Source: Chara braunii
Lineage: Eukaryota; Streptophyta; Charophyceae; Charales; Characeae
Reading direction: 5' to 3'
NCBI GenBank assembly: GCA_003427395.1
Contig: BFEA01000293.1
Location: 181,502-231,189 of the forward strand
Length of the DNA stretch: 49,688 bases
Positions 41,515 to 49,688 of this stretch are shown here, in pieces. Position 1 is the first letter of the stretch. Each line of letters opens with the position of its first letter. A model generated the notes under the pieces. It ran no database searches. It was not told the DNA's origin and saw nothing but the letters and a program-made list of their open reading frames with translations. The translations under genes were made by a program, and so were the position numbers.

Positions 41515-42709
41515 GTACCATCCAGTCCCGCATAGTATGACCCATTGTGCCTAGTTTTGGCCATGTGTTTTTCCTGTCCGCTTCGTTTTTGCAACTCGTT
41601 TTGATCCAACTCAATAGAATGAGATTGAACCGGCCCCGCTGCCACTTCGTGGCCTTGGACAAAGTCTTTTCTCTAGTTTCTTTGGCCAGATAGGTAGAGG
41701 AGGATACTGTTAGGAGGAGGACAAGCCACAATCCAGAGCATAACAAGACATGGCGGAGGAGGGGCAGGAGGAGACACAGCCGAAAAGGAGGGGGAGGGGG
41801 GAGCAGGATGGAGAAAAGGTGGCCGAGAACAAGGGGAGCAGGTGGCAGAGAATGGGGGTAGCACACACAGCCCGTCCTTTCTCAGTATCTTGTATTGGAC
41901 AAGCCATCGCAATAGTGACATACGTGCAAAGTAAAGCTATTTGATGACGACAACATAGTTAGCCCGTGTGATTAGTATGATACACGGAAAAAAAAGAACA
42001 CATAGTCAGGCCCTGTTCAATGCGATGATGCAAGTCTTAGGGCATACTCACACGGGAACCTAAGTCGCAAATATCTGGATCGTTTGGTACCATGTATTAC
42101 CTCCTCGGGGTGCCTGTGTGGTCACACGCACATTCTCTGTCCACAAAGGACACAGTCGCGGTCGTGACATTTGAACCTCCCAGCAAGTGCACGGAGTGAC
42201 ACTGCTTACCCCAAAAAACATATAGTCTGATATAGAGGGTTTTTTTTTTTTTTTTTTTCCAATGCTGAACTAACACTCACGGCTGTTTTCCTCACGCACG
42301 AATCTCTTGAAATACCTCACAGAGAAAGAAAAAATAAAAAAGGTAATTTGAAACCACCTCTGGGGGTGGTCTCAAAAAGGGCCCTCCTACAGCCCTGCTG
42401 GCTGCTGACAAAAGGGTCACCAAAAACTACATTTGGCTAGCGGGCCTCTCCAATGTGGCCCGAAAAATGCCTCAAATTTGGGATTTAAGGTTGTCAGGTC
42501 CCCGTGTGAGTATGCCCTTAGTCTCCTTTTTCCCCTTCTACCTGTTCTCATGCCTCGACATTCCAATCATTGCATGGAACTCCCGTTCTCTTCGTGGAAG
42601 AGAACAAGCCCATAGTTATCCTTGTTCGCCCGCGCCAAAGCATATGCTCCTTGAGGGGGAGTCCTTTTGTTGGTTCCCTCAGGGGCATGCAAGGTGACTG
42701 TCGTCAATG

Positions 42710-42712
<3 letters not shown>
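41513..42712. other. No gene supported
   Basis: No recognisable gene. Contains a T-run at 42241-42259 and a small hairpin near 42352-42372 (accacc...ggtggt). Confidence 0.45.

Positions 42713-42780
<68 letters not shown>
42713..42780. repeat. (AG)34 microsatellite
   Basis: Perfect AG dinucleotide tract of 68 bases, ending at a TCTG boundary. It lies about 100 bp before the sharp drop in GC content. Confidence 0.97.
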
Positions 42781-42782
<2 letters not shown>

Positions 42783-43633
42783 TGCGAAGCGCTGCGTGAC
42801 GTATTTTCTCGAGACTATCGGTTACCAATTGTCTTACAGGTGAATTGTGACCACCTGTCCAGGAGATGACAAATGACTTGTCATTGTTCAAGCAATTCAT
42901 TTGAAATTGAAATTAAATAAACTAAGGATATGTATGTTAAAATAGGTCATTATTTTTCCATTCTTAGCATTTTTTTAAAAAATTCCCTTAGCCTACGAAA
43001 ATAATAATCTATCTTTTTTTTGTTCACTTTACTTAGTGGGCGCCCGCATCGTCTTGAAACAGTGGGTCAATTGTCGTCTCAAAGATTGAGGGTCACCAAC
43101 ATGTGGGCCACGACTTGTCCCCTGTTGTCTTGAAACAATCGGTTATTCCCCGTGTTCGAGATGTGGGTCATTTGGAGTGCCCCTTGCCAGGTGGATGAGG
43201 TTCTTATTGGTGTCATGTGTCGGTACATGTAATTCTCGAACTACGTAGAGGAAGAAAACGAAAATACTTTTGTGCACGGTGGAGTTACGACAAAGTAATG
43301 CTCACCTCAACCTAATTAAGGTAATCACGCCGACAAGGGGCAAGATTGAGGAATTTCGAGAAGAATGGCGAGCGCTCAATAACCATGCCTCATAGGATGA
43401 TGCAAAGGCAAGTAGGTGTGACAATAAGCAGAGAAATGTGATGGAGATGGTCATAGCAAAACAAAAAAGGGAAGCAGTCATCAGAGGAAACAGTAATATT
43501 AAAATCAGAAGAGCAACATAAGAGATCAGGTCTGAACTGTTCAAGAATTGAAACTTTCACAGCCTTAGGACAAAATGTCGCCATTGAATATGTTCATTGA
43601 AATTACGAATACAGAAGACGTGAAGAAGTGAGG

Positions 43634-43707
43634 CAAACGACCAAGTTGATCCCAAAATAATCATTTGGGGAAAACGACCAAGTTGCTCCCAAAATAATCA
43701 TTTGGGG
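43634..43707. repeat. 37-bp tandem duplication
   Basis: 'aaacgaccaagttg(a/c)tccc' units at about 43635 and 43672, each ending 'aataatcatttgggg'. Confidence 0.93.
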
Positions 43708-44157
43708 CAAACTTAAAAGCCTTTTGGGGCAAGAGTTGTGTAACTGTCAAAGTGTCCTCGATCAGGTCACATGTGGGATTTGGAACAGGGGTAGAAGATT
43801 GGGTAGGGAGGATGCAAAAATAGGCACTTACGACAAATCGGTGTATCATACGTTCACGAAAAACTAGGTTCAAAACCAGCCAAGGGCAAAAGTCAAATCC
43901 TTATGCTATTTGAGATATAATGGATCACCAACAATGAGTGGAGTGGGGGGTATTAAAAGAAAGAAGGGAGCACAAGAGGTTAAAAAAACGACAGGTTAAG
44001 GAATTGCGACAACTTGACACATCCTAGGTCCACAACTTCATGATCTTGGGGAAACGCAATCATAAAAAAACGAGTTTATCCTAGTCGTATAAGGTGACAA
44101 CGGAAGGAGGAAAAACAAGGCCCTAGAGAATGGTTGGAAACAATAAGGGTCGTAAAA

Positions 44158-44664
44158 AGATAAGGGTAGCTGCCCACTATCACATAAGATGGGCATAAGA
44201 AATAGGAATCATGATGCATAATACCAGGAAAATGTGAGTCTAGTGTGGGTCAAGACAAACGTCAGATAGAGAATGTTTAGATAATAATTTAGAAAGAGTA
44301 TGGGCAAGGGAGGTTATAAAAGATTGAAATAAGCACAAGCTGCCACAATACTAGGAACTTCAACCTTATATGCATGACCTACTTTAAGGTGCATAAATCG
44401 TCTACCAATTTATGCAAGATATAAGGGTCGTTGCCCACTAACATATAAGATGGGCATAAGAAATAGGAATCATGATGCATAGTACCAGGAAAATGTAAGT
44501 CTAGTGTGGGTCAAGATAAACGTTAGATAGAGAATGTTTAGATAAGAATTTAAAAAGAGTATGGGCAAGGAAGGTTATAAAAGATTGAAATAAGGACAAG
44601 CTGCCACCTTATGTGCATTACCTACTTTAAGGTGCATAAATCGTCTACCAATCTATGCAAGATT
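44158..44664. repeat. About 260-bp tandem duplication
   Basis: Two units run from 'ataagggt(a/c)g(c/t)tgcccac' to 'accaat(t/c)tatgcaaga', about 92% identical. The second lacks 17 bases around 'aatactaggaacttcaa'. Largest tandem duplication in the window. Confidence 0.95.
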
Positions 44665-45049
44665 CTGTATCATATTTTGGGAAGAGGATGAAAAGGAATT
44701 TTTTTTGTTTGGTAGAACCTTGAAGATAATCTTCATATACACAATCTTGTTTCAAATTAAGAAAGTTTAATTCCTTAGTTGTCTGGGTAGGAAAATTGCT
44801 CTCACTTGTCTGGTCTGTCTCGTTGGACTTGCTGGTCTCTCTTAACATTATGTATGACAAATTTTCCACACTATTGTTCCGAAAGGAAAGAAAGTGACTT
44901 TCGAAAAACAAGAACCCAAACCAAGTCGTTTTACGACCACTGAGTTGTATTAGCGATACCAGCTTTGAGGGGAATTTTTTTTATTAAATACAAACAATGT
45001 GTTTTTACATTTAAAAAAATAAAACCGAACAATAATTTTATGTAGGTGA

Positions 45050-45208
45050 AACTACGTGGGAGCCACAAAAACGAGTTATAATTGCACTATGGGCCAAGAT
45101 ACATTTTCAAATCGCAGTTCAAACAATGTATACAACCCAAATGCGATTGCAAACTGTATTTTGCCCCATAGTGCAATTATAACTTGGTTTTGCGACCCCA
45201 CTGAATTT
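45050..45208. mobile_element. Palindromic MITE, family member 2
   Basis: Shares 'acgagttataattgcactat' and the 'aactacg' terminus with the element at 37187-37380. Arms are long inverted repeats around a short core ('acaatgtatacaaccc'). A frame running through it (45056-45484) is read-through only. Confidence 0.82.
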
Positions 45209-45580
45209 ATCTCTTTTATTTATTTCTTGTTTTCTTTCGATTTCGACCAAGTCATTTCATCGCATTATTCCGTTTCGTATTTTATTTCATTATATTTTGA
45301 CACTTTTTTTTTTTGTAAGGTTTCTTTGAAGTATGGTCACTTTTTGTTATACATATATTATTTAACGATAAAAACAAGGAAATCATTTTTTTTTTCCCCT
45401 TTCTTATCTTCCTTTCGCTTCGACCAACTCGCTTCATGTTATCATTATGTTTTCTGTCGTGTTATCCTGTATTTTGACTCATGATGATGTTGAGCGCAAC
45501 GACCCTCAACAAGTACACAATTGAGGGACATGATCATGTCACGTAAAAGTATGTACAGGAGTGATATTCAAGTGAGATAT

Positions 45581-45690
45581 CACTCCGACTGAGTGCGCCA
45601 GCCTCACGACTTTTTGCAACAGGATAAAACTCCATGAGGCACAACTTACCCTCTACCTAAGGAATCATCACCACCCTTAAATTGGTGTAT
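45581..45690. repeat. AT-decayed copy of a repeat shared with 49371-49489
   Basis: Aligns from 'cactccga...gagtgcgccagcc' through 'caggata', 'gaggcacaacttacc' and 'ggtgtat' with the copy near the window end. Most differences are C-to-T or G-to-A in this copy. Confidence 0.75.
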
Positions 45691-48010
45691 ACATGTGGAG
45701 CTACTGACTGACATGTGACAGTTCACATGTCGTGTCAGAATTTTAGGCTCATGATATCTCAACTGAGCTGCTTGCTATTTCCATCCCATACCTTTTTTTA
45801 TCGAGAAAAACTTGTGTAGTGAGTCATACGAGATAATACATATACAAACCAACTCTCGTAAGCTACTACATTTTTTATAATGCAAAACCTCATAATAAAT
45901 CAACATAGCAGTGCGGTATGCGATAACCAAAGATACACGAATGAGCGTCACATGAAAAACATCGTGTGGGTTTTACTGTCTGATGTTAAATAATTACGCA
46001 AAAAGTTAAGCGGTTTCACTTCGTTATGATAAAGACGAAAGGTTTATGGCGGTTGCTCTAAGCGGTAGGAGAATTTTGTCCTTTAGCAAAGAATGATCTA
46101 ATTATCTTATCGTATGCACAATCGTCTAACTATTAATTATAAACAAGGAAAAAATATGGACCACTTTCACTTATGCTAGACTTGACCCTCTACTGGAAAA
46201 TGATCCCCTCAATCTAAATTGTGAAGATTCGGACCACACACTCATCCTAGAGAGCGGTTATTTGGAGTGATACATCCCTCAATGTACACATCTTTCCCAG
46301 TTAATACATACATAGTGAAAAACTTAAGGGTCGAACTTTGAAGGCATGAAAAAGTCATTCAACTGTACATACACAAATAAAAATTACAAAGGGACAACTA
46401 TTAAATTTTCAATTATATATAAAAAATAAACATAGGCTTATATTTTTTTAAAGAATACGAAATGCAAAACACTTTTAATCATCTGAATATATAATCAACA
46501 ACAAACAAAGAAAATAACACTGAAAGTTTAAACCAAGTATACACAAATGTCTGAAATTAAATATGATGAACCTAAGTTCATCAATAATAACTTGCACATG
46601 AAAAATCATTTACTAAGCGTACAAACACAAATAAAATACATGATATGATTCTGACCGAGTAGCACTTCATTCACTTTTATCCATTTTTTAGGCTAGTCAA
46701 TCATATCAAACTCAGTCAAATAAATATTATACAGAATAACAAAAAATTTTAGGCAATATTTTTAGAAAATAAAATGTGTTTTCCATGAGCAAAATGTTAT
46801 AGGGTGTAGAAATCATTTGTCAAATTAAATAAAGTGAAACTCTCTTGTATCGATCGAGGCACGTTTTAGTTGGTAAATCATCCAGTTATCATAAGATAAC
46901 ATAGTATAGTTTTTTATGAACATAGAGAGACTCTGTAAATCAATTAACTAATTGAGATGAACTACGATTACGCACATGTTTACATTGTCTTAGCATTTTT
47001 ATTATCGACACGATTCTATGTAAAGTTAAATAAAGGAAGGAAATTCGATATCAAAATAAAATTATACTCAAGAAACAAGGCAAAAAAAAAAAAATCCCAA
47101 ACTATTTTGTAGATTCCCACGCGTTACGCACCCGTTCGCCACTTTGTTTTCAACTAAGAAAACAACGTTCGATTTAGGTAAAACGTGTGATCTTCATTGC
47201 AAGAGGGAGAGCACTTGATGGGCTAAGGTGACCCAACGTTTGACCAACCCCAAGGAAACTTCGAATACTTGCATCAATTTTTTTTTGTTACTTGTGACAG
47301 ATTATTTACTTTCGGCCTTCTATGTACCAGATAACTGCCCCTCAAAAATCTCGGCGTATCTGTTTCATACAAGTATGTTGCGAATAGCCAGACTCGCCAG
47401 AGTTGGAAAATGTATGGTGTGCAGTTGTTGAGGCTTTACGGTCTTAGATTTCCTTCCCTGCTGATTGTCCGCACCGACGCATTCATTATTGATACTTGGC
47501 GGAGATTTCAGCATATAGTAAAATTTGCCTTGAAAGTCTCGTTAAAAGTTTTTTGACTAAATAAAATAAAACCCACAAAACTAAAAGTTACTAGAATTTT
47601 TTAAAATGACAAATATCTAATTTAATTAAACTTAAGAATCTTTGAAATTCAATTCGTTGTAAATATAAATAAGTAATAAGACAACCTTCACTGAAGCCTA
47701 TATCCTATTACTTTCAAAAATCATTCAGTTTAAGATACACACTAGTAAGATGACCCACTATAATGTTTATCCCACTATTCAATATAATTCAATCCAGGGT
47801 CAATAAAACATTGTGACAACCTCCACTAAAAATTCAATCCGACTACTTTATAAACCCAATCAATCTATATTTAAACAAATAGTATGACGACTCAAATTGA
47901 AGTTTTAATCATATCAAGTCATATTCGTACAATTTAGCCGCAACGTGAACCGCATTGGAGATTTTTTATAATGAGGCAAGCTATACAATGATTCTCACTA
48001 TAATTTCTAT

Positions 48011-48290
48011 CATAAGTAATCGAAACGAAAATGATTAATATGATAATTCACATTAGAGACTTTTACTATTACCAATATTAATTAATATGAATTCAAACAA
48101 GTACGAGGACAACTCACACTGAAGTCTCTATATCCTATTAGAATTTTTATCCTAAGTAATCGAAATGTTGATTAATAACATGATAACTCACATTAGAGGC
48201 TATTACTACTATTAATATTAATCAATATGTATTCAAATAAGTACGAAAACAACTCACACTGGAGTCTCTATCCTATTACGATTTAACGTC
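48011..48290. repeat. 140-bp imperfect tandem repeat, two units, possibly more eroded
   Basis: 'aagtaatcgaaa(c/t)' at 48014 and 48154, then 'cacattagag(a/g)ct', 'attcaaa(c/t)aagtacga' and 'caactcacact'. Related words back to about 47680 suggest a longer AT-rich satellite-like array. Confidence 0.8.
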
Positions 48291-48631
48291 AAGCAATTTC
48301 AATTCAATCAAGTAATAGGACAACACACATTTTTCAAACCAATCTAATCTACCATAGTTTTCATTGACAACCTTGATTGAATGTGTAGGATAGGTGGGAG
48401 GTGGTCATTAGTGACTAAGAAGCTTAAATGACACTAAGAGGTGATAAAAGTTGCTTCACTTGTAGTTTATGAGGCTCCTCTTCGATCAAACTATGGCGAG
48501 CCTGCATCTGTTATTTATCTTAAATGAAAATGACAAAATGCTCAGAAAACCAAAAAGTCTATTATTTTTTTCAACCAGTGGGATTTGTGAATTTGAAGGG
48601 TATATGGATTTTCCGAAGGTCAAATCAAAAT

Positions 48632-48802
48632 GGCTCTACATGTTTTTTAGCTACTGGATTCCATGACTTTCATGTCATCGTAGGAACCATTTTTCATATT
48701 ATCTGTTGTGTTCGTCAGTACATGGGTCATTTTACTCGAAGACACCATTTCAAGTTTGAAGTTGCTGCTTGGTATTGGAATTTTGTTGATGTGGTTTGGT
48801 GG
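48632..48802 (+). pseudogene. cox3: Mitochondrial cox3 fragment (cytochrome oxidase subunit 3), NUMT
   Basis: The + frame reads [19 protein letters not shown], then RQYMGHFT, then [13 protein letters not shown], the C-terminal helices of plant COX3. Changes at conserved sites (for example N for H in WYWHFVDVVW) and loss of the final helix show a nuclear relic. Upstream and downstream codons in the same frame are unrelated. Confidence 0.92.
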
Positions 48803-49370
48803 CGCCCGTATCTATTAACTGAGTTAACTCAATGATATTACTTCGTTGCCTAACCTCTACGCTCATGTTCTTATCTGAAGACGTTGACATCAAAAAGATT
48901 TTGTGGCACCCACCACTACGTGGGCACCTAAGAGTAAATACAGACAGTGGTTAAGGTACCCAGTCAAAGGCTACTAAAATACCAGATACAAAAACTACCT
49001 ATGCTAATGATAAAGGCGCCAGACTCCCACGAAGGCATTGGGGGAACGTTAGCTCTTCGAACTTCTATGAAGTTACTCGAGGCAGAAGGTAACTCCCAAT
49101 CTCCACCTTGGCAAAGGCTCGAAGAGCAAACGCTTCCCGTCTGAATCCCACAAGCTCGTCAGCATAGTTGCTCCGTCCAAGAAATCACAAGAAACACTTC
49201 TTTCGCAAACAAACATGGCTATCTTTTTTTTTTTTTCCGGCGACCGTGGGGTAGCGTTGTCGAGCACATCGGTCCGGCATCACTCAAAGGCAGCGTGAGA
49301 CCCTCCCGGCCGCGTCACGCAAGACTTGGTTTGTTCCCTCGTGGTGAATATACATGGCGCTTCCGCAAGC
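48803..49370. other. GC content recovers; no gene recognised
   Basis: Mixed sequence without recognisable coding domains. A T-run lies at about 49225-49237. Confidence 0.4.
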
Positions 49371-49489
49371 CACTCCGATCGAGTGCACCAGCCATACCTC
49401 TCAAGAGCCCCTACGACAGGATAGGGCCTACGCGAGGCACGACTTACCTCCACCTTACGGGAGTTGTCACCTCCCTTCGGTGGGCGTAT
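49371..49489. repeat. GC-richer copy of the repeat at 45581-45690
   Basis: Begins 'cactccgatcgagtgcacca' and contains 'caggatagggcctacgcga' and 'cttcggtgggcgtat'. CpG sites here correspond to TpG or CpA in the other copy. Possibly part of a larger element running off the window end. Confidence 0.75.
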
Positions 49490-49688
49490 CCCCGCCGAGT
49501 TACCAGTCCACGGTACGAAAGTTGATCAGCTGCAATCGCGGAGGTGGACCAGCCGAGGGCGTTTCTCGTTCGCTGTAGCATTTGCGGTACGCAGGGTATT
49601 ACGCTTCTATCGAACCCGCACGCGAACCAACATCTTGGGGGGATGAGGTCCCAAACGTGACTCGTCGCTGGTCGACTAGGACGCATCC

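Larger units (their letters stand above)
42881..48631. other. AT-rich block, no intact gene
   Basis: Base composition shifts abruptly from roughly balanced to strongly AT-rich and stays so for almost 6 kb. No frame here is protein-like. The block holds the old tandem repeats, MITE and shared repeat listed separately, all well diverged. It looks like old, decayed repeat DNA rather than a recent organelle insertion, though an organelle contribution cannot be excluded because a cox3 fragment follows at once. Confidence 0.6.

Noticed and set aside
45056-45484. 142-codon + strand ORF
   Set aside because: First third is the palindromic MITE; the remainder is AT-rich low-complexity read-through.

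Overview
This window looks like nuclear DNA of a streptophyte, a green plant or a charophyte-type alga. The one convincing protein gene (1688-4633, + strand) opens with a coiled coil of the FLX-like family (FLOWERING LOCUS C EXPRESSOR-like), which I know only from the plant lineage. It then carries a WW domain and one CELF/Bruno-type RRM set in long Gln- and Gly-rich linkers. Degraded plastid and plant-type mitochondrial fragments are scattered through the window (atpB, nad4, SSU rRNA, 5S rRNA, cox1, cox3), as expected for NUPTs and NUMTs in a large repeat-rich plant genome. A charophyte alga or bryophyte is my best guess; I cannot fix the species.

Layout. 1-1687: upstream region with an 81-bp tandem duplication and a pyrimidine-rich leader. 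1688-4633: the FLX/WW/RRM gene. 4634-30150: about 25 kb with no gene I can support, filled with microsatellites, many short tandem duplications, inverted-repeat elements, a 360-bp polypyrimidine block and poly(A) tracts. 30890-32660: a mosaic of plastid and mitochondrial pieces. 33.7-34.0 kb: a damaged assembly spot (adapter, N gap, duplicated flanks). 35.5-38 kb: MITE-like elements. 38.2-39.5 kb: two tandem tRNA-derived SINE-like units with poly(A) tails. 40.9-41.5 kb: a repeat unit carrying a complete type III hammerhead ribozyme fold and a broken second copy 460 bp upstream, which recalls plant retrozymes. 42.9-48.9 kb: a strongly AT-rich block with old tandem repeats and a cox3 fragment. 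48.9-49.7 kb: return to GC-richer sequence that shares a repeat with the AT-rich block.

The strongest points are the hammerhead ribozyme at 41346-41403 with its retrozyme-like setting, and the unusual fusion of an FLX-type coiled coil to WW and RRM modules in one intronless reading frame. Two copies of the Tn5/Nextera mosaic-end junction adapter (5502-5536 and 33827-33864) show that parts of this assembly are artefactual. Structural claims near them need care.

Apart from the FLX/WW/RRM gene, nearly all open frames in the window are low-complexity or repeat read-through. The genes do not form an operon or pathway; the rest of the window is mobile-element and organelle-derived debris.
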